Part shown: positions 23,837 through 33,618 of the stretch, piece by piece | Layout: each line of letters opens with the position of its first letter | Numbering within the stretch: the stretch's first letter is position 1 | NCBI GenBank assembly: GCA_028564925.1 | Contig: CM053030.1 | Coordinates: 374,637,445 to 374,701,444 of the forward strand | DNA length: 64,000 nucleotides | Source: Lithobates sylvaticus | Lineage: Eukaryota; Chordata; Amphibia; Anura; Ranidae | Reading direction: 5' to 3' | Notes under the pieces: generated by a model | What the model saw: the letters and a program-made list of their open reading frames with translations, nothing else | Databases searched by the model: none | Told to the model about the DNA's origin: nothing | Position numbers and translations under genes: made by a program

Positions 23837-24660
23837 GGTTACCTAGCGACACTAATGCAGCGATCAGAAAAACGATCGCTTAGTGACACTGGCAAAAGGG
23901 GGTGAAAGGGTTAACTAGGGGCAATCAGGGGGTTAAAACCTTTATTAGGTAATATATGGGGGTACCTGACGCTATATAAAAACCTGACGGGGAACCTAAA
24001 TAACGAAATAACTAACTGGCTAACCAGCGTCACCAGTGACAGTTATACAGTGATCACTGGTGAAAGGGTTAACTCTAGGGGCAATCAGGGGGTTAAAACC
24101 TTTATTTAGGTTGTAATATGGGGGTACCTGACCTATAAACCTATTTATGAACCTATATAAACATGGCGGTTACCTAAAAAAAAAAAAACTGGTTACCTAG
24201 CGACACTAATGCAGCGATCAGAAAAACGATCGCTTAGTGACACTGGCAAAAGGGGGTGAAAGGGTTAACTAGGGGCAATCAGGGGGTTAAAACCTTTATT
24301 AGGTAATATATGGGGGTACCTGACGCTATATAAAAACCTGACGGGGAACCTAAATAACGAAATAACTAACTGGCTAACCAGCGTCACCAGTGACAGTTAT
24401 ACAGTGATCACTGGTGAAAGGGTTAACTCTAGGGGCAATCAAGGGGTTAAAACCTTTATTTAGGTTGTAATATGGGGGTACCTGACCTATAAACCTATTT
24501 ATGAACCTATATAAACATGGCGGTTACCTAAAAAAAAAAAAATGGTTACCTAGCGACAGCAGTGACACTAATACAGCGATCAGAAAAACGATCGCTTAGT
24601 GACACTGGCAAAAGGGGGTGAAAGGGTTACCTGGGGGGCAATCAAGGGGTTAAACCTTTA
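23837..24660. repeat. tandem array, unit 354 bp, about 2.3 copies
   Basis: Copies start with GGTTACCTAGCGACA at 23837, 24191 and 24543. The first two are almost identical through their whole length; the third is partial and diverges. A more diverged partial unit precedes the array (about 23700-23836). Each unit itself holds two sub-units based on GGGGCAATCAGGGGGTTAAA. Confidence 0.9.
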
Positions 24661-25203
24661 TTAGGGGGGGTAGGGGGCTACCTAGGACCTAAAACTAACT
24701 GCACTGACAGTTATTACAGTCACACTGACACTAAATGCAGTGATCAGTAAAAAAATGATCACTGCAATTAGTGACACTGTGACTGGGGGGGGAGGGGGTG
24801 ATCTGGGGGGTGATCTGGGGGTGACAGGGGGGTGTTTTGTGTGCCTATGTGTACTGGTGTCAGTGTACTGTTGGTGCACTAACCTTTAGATGTTCACAGC
24901 TCGGCGTTCCGGTCACATAGACCGGCGCACCGAGCGTGACATCACTTCCTCTGCCTGTGTTTTGATTGACACAGACAGAGGAAGCATCTGATTCGCCAGG
25001 AGCGATCGCGAGGGGGTGGCCAGAAACCACTGGCCGTCCCCTCATCCCGGATCGCTCCTGAAGCGATCCCGACCGTCCCCGCCGGCCGGGGGGGGTCCGA
25101 TCGGACCCCCCACGCGCCTGAAGAATGGCACGTACAGGTACGTGGTTCTGCCTGTACGTGCCATTCTGCCGACGTATATATACAGGGGGCGGTCGGGAAG
25201 TGG

Positions 25204-25760
25204 TTAAGGACCCTCGGTTGCAAGCCATTTGGTCCCGGTGACTTATTAATGTTAAGTTTTCCAAGTCTATTTCTAATTCTGTCCTCTGTTAGCCATGAGG
25301 GTGCTTCCTGTGACGTGTCATGAGGATAAACCTTGCAATTTTGGTTACTGAAGCCCCCCGTTTCCCTCATGAAGACTGAAGAGAAGAAGAAATTCAAAAC
25401 CTTTGCCATCTCTTCATCCTCTGTAACCAGATTTCCTTCATCATTCTTTATGGGGCCATTATGATCTGACCTCCCTCTCTTACTATTTATATACTTAAAG
25501 AATTTCTTGGGATTTTTTTTACTCTCCTCCGCTATGTGCCTTTCTATCTTAGCCGCCCTGATTACCCCCTTACATTTTTTATTGCATACTTTGTAAAGTT
25601 GGAATGCTGATGACGACCCCTCTGCTTTGTATTCTTTGAAGACCTTTTCCTTTGCTTTTATATGCATTTTTACGTTGGAGTTAAACCACTGAGGACTTTT
25701 ATTAGCTCTTTTAAATTTATTTCCCATTGGGATGCACTGGCTTTTAACAAACAGTTGTGC
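25204..25760 (-). mobile_element. CR1/L2-clade LINE, piece B (endonuclease-RT linker)
   Basis: Open on the - strand with KSPQWFNSNVKMHIKAKEK, HIAEESKKNPKKFFKYINSK and LNINKSPGPNGLQPRVL. This linker and first reverse transcriptase block continue directly into piece A once the TTAA element is removed. The upstream side is cut near 25760 by an L1 fragment. Confidence 0.88.
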
Positions 25761-26595
25761 TTTATTGAGAAGATTACCTTTTACATAATATGTAAAGAAA
25801 CCGCTTAGTATCATAAACAAGATGATCATACATGGTACAGCAAAACCGCAATATAGAGAGCCGACAATCATTACTTTCATTAATTCTGCAGACAAATAAG
25901 CGTTCACATGTCAAATAAACCTTGCACGTTATTGTATCACCAAGGGGAAGCATTGGTAGCATAAAATAGGGTATATCTGACATCCACACCCAACCCCCCA
26001 CCAGTGGGAGTTCAGGTCAATGTCCAGAGGGACCACACTTTCTCAAATTTCCAATGCCAACCCCTATTTGAGTAGGTAATTTTATATAAGGGCAGGGCTG
26101 CGTTTACCATGGACTCCCAATCGGACACCGCGGTTTGGTCTGAGGACGACCATTTCAGTAAAATCAATTTTTTGGCATAGTAGAGGAGATAAGTTATAAG
26201 AAGCTTAGAGTGATGGGAGCGCTGGTCGTCATCAGGGATGCCCAATAAGGCCAAAGTGGGAGTAGGGATTAGGTCAAGTTGTAGCCAGAGGTTAATTTCA
26301 TCAAAGACCGTCTTTCAGTATGTCATTATGGAAGGGCATTCCCAGAACATATGTATATATGAATCCGGTTGGAGTTGGCAACGAGGACAGGTAGGATCTC
26401 ATTCTGGAAACATTCTCTGCAGAAGAGAGGGCTAAGGACCAGTTAATCCGTATGCCTGAGAATGCACCAAACGTGTCAAAAATAGTTAGCCCCCCTTAGA
26501 GTGACGGACCTGCATCATTCAAGTAAAGTAGGGCATCGTCTGCGTACAGGGACAACTTCTCCTCCAAGCGTCCCACCCTCGATCCCCTAACCTCA
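25760..26595 (-). mobile_element. L1-type LINE fragment inserted in CR1
   Basis: Near 26530 the - strand reads KLSLYADDALLYL, the catalytic YADD block of an L1/Tx1-type reverse transcriptase different from the CR1 FADD. Downstream (towards 25780) it runs, with internal losses, through typical L1 C-terminal sequence to a non-coding 3' end. Ends are approximate; no target duplication was identified. Confidence 0.65.
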
Positions 26596-26956
26596 GAAGG
26601 CTAATACCCCTTTTTTGAATATGCTTTTAAAGCACACCCATTTTTCCTCCGTGTTCATTGTTCCTTGGATTTTATCCCATTTAATATCTTCTAGCAAGGA
26701 GCGTAGTTTATGGAAGTTGTCTCTCTTGAAATTCAGTGTCTTTCTATTCCCCTTATGTTTCCTATTTGTGTGATTTATACTGAAACTAATTGACCTGTGA
26801 TCGCTGTTTCCTAAATTGCTCCGTATTTCCATATCTGTGATCAGGTCTGTATTGTTATTAATCAATAGGTCTAGTAACACTTTGTTTCTTGTTGGTGCAT
26901 TTACCATCTGACCCATGAATTTGAGCTGCAAGACATTTAGGAAATGGCGAGCCTTA
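26596..26956 (-). mobile_element. CR1/L2-clade LINE, piece C (endonuclease)
   Basis: The - strand peptide contains ARHFLNVLQLKFMGQMVN, TRNKVLLDLLINNNTDLI and NLGNSDHRSISFSI. SDHR is the endonuclease's last catalytic motif. It is separated from piece D by a MITE. Confidence 0.85.
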
Positions 26957-27330
26957 TGCCCCGTACACACGGTCGGAAATTACGACCACAAAATCCGTCG
27001 GATTTGTTCCGACGGATTTTGTCCGAAACTGGTGTTGCATACACACGGTCGGACAAAGTTGTCGGAAAATCCGATCATTCTGAACGTGGTGACGTTTGTT
27101 GTGTACAATGGAACTACGTAGTGACTATTAGCCAATAGGTTTGGACTCCTAATTTGATCTGAGCATGCGTGGCACTTTGTCCATCGGAATTCTCTACACA
27201 CGATCGGAAAAAGTCAGATCGGAGCAGGATCTCAAATTTTTCAGATGGAGTGCACACACGGTCGGATTTTCCGACCACATGGTCCGATCGGTCATTTTCC
27301 GTCGGAATTTCCGACCGTGTGTACGGGGCA
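26957..27330. mobile_element. Harbinger-like MITE inserted in CR1
   Basis: The ends TGCCCCGTACACACGGTCGG and CCGACCGTGTGTACGGGGCA are perfect inverted repeats of 20 bp, flanked by TTA at 26954-26956 and 27331-27333, the 3-bp target typical of PIF/Harbinger. The 374-bp body contains further inverted copies of ACACACGGTCGGA. It interrupts the CR1 endonuclease frame. Non-autonomous. Confidence 0.85.
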
Positions 27331-27800
27331 TTAGACTGTCTGGATAATTTAAATCCCCCATTGTAATGACACTTTCTATCATTGCCACCATTTCAAACTG
27401 TGATAGGAGATCCGCCTCCCCTCCTCCCTCTGGTTAGGGGGCCTATAGCATACTCCTAGTATTACTTTCCCCTTTGGTTTCCTCCCTTTGTAGCTCTACC
27501 TATAAAAATTTCACCTCCTCCCTTGCTCCATTTTTGATATCCCTCACATTCACTTTTACATCATCCTTGATATACAGGCATACCCCTCCCCCTTTTTTTA
27601 CCCTCCTAATCTCTGCGATATAGGGAATACCCTTGAATGGTTGCCAGCCCATCATGAGAGCTGTTGAACCCAGTCTCTGAAATTCTGACAAAATCGAAAT
27701 CCTCATAAAATAGCAGCTCTAGTTCTCCCATCTTGTCCGCCAGACTCCTGGCATTAGTGAACAAGCCACGTAGTTTTTCCAGACGCATACTATCTCCTTA
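27331..27800 (-). mobile_element. CR1/L2-clade LINE, piece D (endonuclease N-terminus)
   Basis: The - strand reads LRGLFTNARSLADKMGELE, then FDFVRISETGFNSSHDG and KGGGVCLYIKDDVKVNV. These are the opening blocks of the CR1 endonuclease (NARSL...ETW...GGGV). The usual tryptophan after ET is replaced here by glycine. Broken by stops and shifts. Confidence 0.85.
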
Positions 27801-28866
27801 TTGGGTGTTCTGAGGTTGCAAATAGGACTTGTTATTATACTTACCTCAGGTTTAGGTGCTTTAGTCAATCTACTACTAATGCATCTAATACTACCCTCTG
27901 GAATTTGTTCTACGCTGGCTATCACTACATCTGGACCCCCCCAGTCACCTGGTTTAAAAGCCCCTCTAACTTGTTGGCCATCTTCTCCCAGCCGATCTGC
28001 ACTGTCCCCATTTAGATGTAGTCCGTCCCTGCTAAAGAGCCGGTAACCGACTGAGAAGTCAGCCCAGTTCTCTAGGATCCCAAACCCCTCTTTTTTACAC
28101 CAGCTCCTCAGCCACTTGTTTACTTCCCTAATCTCCCGCTGCATCTCTGGTGTGGCTCAAGGTACAGGTAGTATTTTTGAGAATACTACTTTGGAGGTCC
28201 TAATCCTCAATTTAGCTCCTAAGTCCCTAAAATCTTTTTCTGACTTTGTCATTGGTGCCAATGTGCGCCATGACAGCTGGGTCTTCCCCAGTCACTCCCA
28301 GTAATCTGTCCACCAGATCTGTAATGTCCCGAACCCGAGCGCCCGGAAGACAGCATACAGTTCGGCGCTTCAGGTCTTTGTGACATATCTGTCCTTCTGA
28401 GAATTGGTTCCCCTACCACCAGAATCTGTCTTTGCTTTTCCTTGGCTTTACCCCCTGTCCTCACTGGAGGAGTTATTCCCCTGGCAGCTAGAGGTGTCAC
28501 TCTGCTCCAGCAATGCTGGCTTCTGACTGGTTTCCGCAATATCACACAACGGGGTGTACTTATTGGGATGTTCCAGCCCAGGATCGGTCTCCTTGACTCT
28601 TTCCCCTCTACCCTTTCTGACTGTCACCCATCTACTCTGCTCTGGTGCTTGCACCTCTTTGTCTCCACATGCATCTGTGCTGGCATCTGCCGAGTACAAT
28701 CCCAACTCTACTTAAGTATGGAGAGTCTTCTCAGTGTTGACAGTTGCTTCCCTAGATTAAGGACCTGGGCTTCCAGGGAAACAACGGTCTTGCATTTGGC
28801 ACAGCAGTATTCTCCCTCGATCGGATGAAACGCATACATGTTGCAAGATGTACACACAAGTCGCAT
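27800..28866 (-). pseudogene. CR1/L2 ORF1 with zinc-binding and esterase-like domains
   Basis: ORF1 of CR1/L2 elements often carries a cysteine-pair domain and an SGNH-type esterase. On the - strand, from a Met at 28866, CTSCNMYAFHPIEGEYCCAKC gives two CxxC pairs. Further on come VVGEPILRR (the GDS-like block), AHIGTND and DGLHLNGDSADRLGE (the catalytic His block). The esterase blocks are in the expected order. The reading frame changes several times, so this is dead. It is the 5' part of the LINE that ends at 19072. Confidence 0.75.
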
Positions 28867-29440
28867 CTCCATACCCGCCGGTCATCGTTCCCACTAATTT
28901 AATGGGGATTATGCTCTGTCCAATTAACTAACAACTAGCTTCCTGACACTAATACTCCACAGCACGCAGGTACTCCCTGCACATGGGTACTCACAATACG
29001 CAAGTACTCGCATACACTGTCAGTCCGTTTTATAATTTGTGTCTCTCTGTGTAGCTCTGCACAGCCGCCCCTTGTAATCTGACACTTTCAGCAGTCAGAC
29101 AGTAACCTTCAGTCCCGCTGCTTCTCTAGTCCATCTGTCAACTCCCCTTCGCACTCTCTCCTCTGGTCTGCAGTTGCACTTACCCGCCACCTCTCCCGGT
29201 CAGCCTTCCACCTCCCAGTCATGCTGGATTTACTCCCACCTCCTCTGTCAGCGTCTGTGGGGTGATACTGTCCCCAGTTACTACCGCTCCACCACCACAA
29301 TGTCCCGCTCCTGATGCTGCTCACGTTCCCTGGGTCACCCGCTGCCGCTCTCGGTCACAGGATGGGGTGGGGGTCCGGTCCGCTGTTCTCACACTCCCTC
29401 ACACATCACGCTGTCACAGCATCTGACACCTCCTGCACTT
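28867..29440 (-). other. probable CR1 5' UTR
   Basis: GC- and TC-rich sequence upstream of ORF1, with no coding signature on either strand. The 5' boundary near 29440 is judged only from the change to AT-rich sequence. Confidence 0.4.
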
Positions 29441-30445
29441 CCGTGCCAAAAAAGTGGACAAATTATAGATACTGCACGTCATTCTTATTTTTTTAATCAC
29501 TCTGCCCTCAATAAAAGTATGCTTATAAATACATATTCACTGATCAAATTTTTTTCACCACTTTGGAACTTTACCACCTTTTGTAGCATTAATACCAGGA
29601 ATAAAATTGGTATTTTGCCACTATTTATTTGCACTAAATACTTAACGCTTTAAAGGTGCTAGATTTCATAAAACAAAGCTCCAGGCAAATATCATTAAAA
29701 TCCTTATACCGTATGTTTATAGGTTTACATTCCAAAAGATTTGTATTCCTGTAAAACCTTCTTTGTGATTTATCCACATCCGCCACATTTCACAAGTGGC
29801 CATACAGGTGGCAGTGGCATGATGCTTATTTCCAACTTCCACCTAAGATACACCTATATTTTAATCACATCTTATGTGGAGAATATGTGAATCTTGGGAG
29901 AAAGTTGTGCAAATACTGGTGGAAAACATTAATAACCCCTTCATGCTGAGGGTACGCAAATATGCAGCCCCCTCTGGACTGATCTTTTTCCTTTGGGGCC
30001 ACATATTTGTGTATCTCCCTTTGTCTCACTGAGTGCTCCAGGCTCCGTACTAATGCTTGGGATCCGGAACTCAAAATTCCAGGTCACCTGATGGTTGTGA
30101 TAGCCTCTGATTGGCTATCATAGTGATCAGTCACTGTGAAGCCTGCCCCTGTGTTTTCCCTCTCTGTGAATGGAGGTGAGCGATACATCATATCTCTCTC
30201 TCTGTTTTTGCAGATAAAAAAAAGTGTGTAAAAAAAATAAAAAATAAAAAAAGAATAATAGAAAAAAGAAAACTACCTAGGTCAAGGTTTGATCTAGGTC
30301 AGTCACTTTAATTGTGGACATGCTGACTTATCAGCATAGGTAAACACAGACAATTCTACATAAAATGGAAGACGTATAAAAGACAATATGACTTCAACAT
30401 GGCTAAACTACTTTTGAAACACATTACATATATAATAAATATATA
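29441..30445. other. no gene; possible TTAA-type repeat around 29930-30310
   Basis: The stretch AATAACCCCTTCATGCTGAGGG resembles the subterminal sequence of the TTAA elements. The rest is AT-rich with A-runs near 30230. Nothing else recognised. Confidence 0.35.
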
Positions 30446-30447
30446 TA

Positions 30448-30913
30448 CCGTATTTATCGGCGGATAATACGCACTTTTCCCCCCTTAAAATCAGGGGAAA
30501 TTCGGGGGTGCGTGTTATACGCCGATCCCCCGCCATTTTCTGACCTCTTCTGCCGTACTCGGTGGCTTTCGGGTATTTTTGGCCACTCCCGGCTACCTTC
30601 GGCCGTTCTCGGCGGCTTTCGGGTATTTTCGGCCACTCCCGGCTATCTTCGGCCGTTCTCGGCTATTTTCGTCCGTCCTCTGCGGCTTTCGGAAAGCTGC
30701 CGAGAACGGGCGAGTGCGACCGGAAATAGCCGAGAACGGCCGACGAGGCTGCAATGGAAGGCTGCAATGGAAGACTGCAAATGACTGATAAGGCTGCAAT
30801 GCAAGGCTGCAAATGACACTGACAAGGCTGCATTAATGGGCATTTAAATGTAATTTTTTTCTTTAAACTTCCCTCCTAAACTTGGGGTGTGTGTTATACA
30901 CCGATAAATACGG
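30448..30913. mobile_element. TA-flanked MITE (CCGTATTTATCGGCG ends), copy 1
   Basis: Left end CCGTATTTATCGGCGGATAA and right end ACACCGATAAATACGG are inverted repeats flanked by TA. The next 40 bp (CACTTTTCCCCCCTTAAAATC) also match copy 2 at 32899. The inner part repeats TTCGGCCGTTCTCGGC and GGCTGCAATGGAAG. No transposase. The TA target suggests the mariner/Tc1 group, which is inference. Confidence 0.85.
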
Positions 30914-31108
30914 TATATATAAATTTATATCCCTTACAATTAAAGCATTTGAATAAATAGTACCCCAGACTGCGATTCCAAGAGGAAACCAAATCTAGCA
31001 TAGAGATACTTTCATTTTTGCAGTGTCTGGTATGGAACCTGGTGACTTTTCCTTCAAGTTTTGTCAACTTTTGTCAACTGTACTGTGCCACGCACGATTG
31101 TGTGTACC

Positions 31109-31309
<201 letters not shown>

Positions 31310-31422
31310 GTGAGAGGAGAGGAGCCATATCGTTTGTTCCGACTAAGTGGGAAAAACAATATTGCTCCTCTCCTAGTCAATCCTATCCCCATACAGTTAG
31401 AACACAGGGAGGGAACACACAA

Positions 31423-31806
31423 TTAACCCCTTCCTTGCCAGTGACATTTACACAATGATTTATTTTTTATTTTTTACCAAAAATATGTAGAAAAATATAT
31501 ATTGGCCTAAACTGATGAAGACATATTTTTTTTTTTTATTTGGGTGATATTTATTATAGCAAAAATTCAAAAATATTGTGTTTTTTTTCTAAATTGTCAC
31601 TTTTTTTATTTATAGCGCAAAAAAAAAAAACCGCAGAGGTGATCAAATACCACCAAAAGAAAGCTCTATTTGTGGGAAAAAAAGGACTCATTTAGTTTAG
31701 GTACATCGTTGAACGTGCAATTGTCAGTTAAAGCGATGCAGTGCCAAATTGTAAAACGTGCTCTGGTCAGGAAGGGGGTAAAATCTTCGGGGCCAGAAGC
31801 GGTTAA
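31423..31806. mobile_element. TTAA-flanked non-autonomous element, 384 bp
   Basis: TTAACCCCTTCCTTGCC at the left and GGCCAGAAGCGGTTAA at the right, with inner sequence (AGAAAGCTCTATTTGTGGGA, AATTGTCAGTTAAAGCGA) shared with 38684-39631 and 41230-42223. It is a short deletion form of that family. Confidence 0.8.
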
Positions 31807-32896
31807 AGTTTAAATATTAATCCAAGCTCTACTGGGCCAGAACTAGGGTGGAATCTGAGTTGCACAGGCCCGGCAAGTGTCCGGAGCTGTAATGCTGCCA
31901 TCCTTAGTCACTTGGGTTTCTTCCATGTGTGAGTTTTAATGTTAGTATGGCTACCTCAGCAGGAAGCTGGAAGGCTGAAGACAGCCAATCAATTAACTTA
32001 GCATGCTTGATTGGTTTACCTGCCGAAGTAAAAACAAACTTCTGGCCCTTCAATCGGAACCGAAAGCTCTCTAAATCTCTACTATCTATATAAATATACA
32101 CTCTTTTAGTTGCTCACAGACTTTGCTAAAGCATGGTGCTCTGCTTCTTGAGCTGGGTAAGATGGATCCAATGACTCTGCGTAATAAACTGCATACTCAG
32201 TATGAGTATTGCCATCCTCAGTATAAAACTGGGATCAAACCTACAAAAAATGTAATATCTGGGTCTTCGGGGAGTGTGTCCTTCACTGAACTAATGGCAA
32301 ATGATTTCTGCATCATCAATTAAACATGTGGTTTTTCATTGTCTCCAGCATCCTCCAATATAGGCATTAAGATGGCTGGATTCAAATGTATGCATTTTTC
32401 AGTTTCGGATCTGCACATAAACAACAATACAATACTGTTTGCAATATTTGCTGCACAAAATGTGGGACCATTAAAAGTTAATTAATTGACCAAAATAATG
32501 TCTGTAACTTTGTCCAGTAGCACCTTTCTACTGCTACTCTGATATCGCTGGGCGAACCCTTCATTACTGGGTCCACATTGCATAAATATATCTCAGTGGC
32601 TTGTTTTTTTCCCTATAGTGCTGTTTGTGTAAGAACTCCAGATTGATGTTTCAAAAAGACAAACTTTTCACAGCAATATTATAATTTCTCATTGCTTGCC
32701 CTGTTGTTAGTTTTTGTAAGGTAACATAAGTCCTTAGTTTCCACCTTACATTATTTTCCTGATAACAGTACCATGCAGTCATACACGATGTCCGTAAATT
32801 TCAAAGTTTTCTTCAGCTTACCACTGCACTTACAAAGAAAAGGGACACATCATTTCTCAATCCACACACTCTGCTTTTGATTCCAAAAATAAAAAT
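31807..32896. other. no recognisable gene
   Basis: AT-rich, with only short open frames that lack any domain. A segment near 31860-31900 (GGCCCGGCAAGTG) may be the edge of a repeat; nothing else can be supported. Confidence 0.55.
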
Positions 32897-32898
32897 TA

Positions 32899-33616
32899 CC
32901 GTATTTATCGGCGTATAACACGCACTTTTTCCCCTTTAAAATCAGGGGAAAGTCGTGGGTGCGTGTTATACGCCGATACCCCAAAAAAAAAAAATGACAA
33001 AATGGCAAGCGCCGCTGAAAAATAGCGAGCGCTGCCGAAAAAACCCGAAGCGCGGCCGAAAAAGAACGAATCGCCCCCGGAAAAAGCCGAGCAGACTGTT
33101 CGGCTCTGCTCGTAGTCCCGCCTCCCTGCGCTCGCTCCGGAAACAGCAGGGAGGCGGGACCGCGAGCTTAGCCGTCCGAGTCGGCTCGGTTTTTTCCGGG
33201 GGTGCTTCGGTCTTTTTCGGCCGTGCTTCAGGTTTTTTCGGCGGCGCACGCGACAGAGCGTCTCGGCAGCGGGAAATTTAAACCCGGAAAAGACTAAAAA
33301 TGGCGCTGGCAAGCTACAATGGCACTGGGCAAGCTACAATGACGCTGGGCAAGGCTGCAATGACGCTGGGCAAGGCTGCAATGACGCTGGGCAAGGCTGC
33401 AAATGACTCTGGGCAAGGCTGCAAATGACGCTGGGCAAGCTACAGTGACGCTGGGCAAGCTACAGTGACGCTGGGCAAGCTGCAATGACGCTGGGCAAGC
33501 TGCAAATGACGCTTAAATGTAAGTTGTTTTTTTTCCCTAAACTTCCCTCCTAAAACTTTTTTTCCTTAAAATGCCCTCCTAAACTTGGGGTGCGTGTTAT
33601 ACGCCGATAAATACGG
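32899..33616. mobile_element. TA-flanked MITE (CCGTATTTATCGGCG ends), copy 2
   Basis: Ends CCGTATTTATCGGCGTATAA and TTATACGCCGATAAATACGG are a perfect 20-bp inverted repeat, with TA outside. The inner part differs from copy 1: an inverted repeat (about 33000-33115 against 33140-33250, with GGAGGCGGGAC in mirrored copies) and a minisatellite of about 22 bp units (GACGCTGGGCAAGCTGCAA) at 33300-33515. Confidence 0.88.
33300..33515 (+). repeat. minisatellite, about 22-bp unit, nine or ten copies
   Basis: Units of GACGCTGGGCAAGCTGCAAT with small variations lie inside the MITE above. The 63-codon - strand frame here is a by-product. Confidence 0.85.
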
Positions 33617-33618
33617 TA

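Larger units (their letters stand above)
20121..25207. mobile_element. 5.08 kb TTAA-flanked non-autonomous DNA element inserted in CR1
   Basis: TTAA at 20121-20124 and again at 25204-25207 flanks an element that begins CCACTTCAGCCCCGG and ends GGTCGGGAAGTGG. Removing it with one TTAA rejoins the CR1 reading (SPGPNGLQPRVL on the right flank, LKELSQVIA on the left), which proves the insertion. The terminal inverted repeat is only about 7 bp (CCACTTC), followed by GC-rich subterminal sequence shared with 31423, 38684 and 41230. Inside are inverted and direct repeats (20585-21650), a tandem array (23837-24660) and a small Harbinger-like relic (22880-22923). No transposase was found. Whether it belongs to piggyBac or Kolobok is open. 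Confidence 0.85.

Noticed and set aside
23837-24660. CRISPR-like array
   Set aside because: The 354-bp units are contiguous, without short repeats and unique spacers, in vertebrate DNA; they are an ordinary tandem array inside a transposon.
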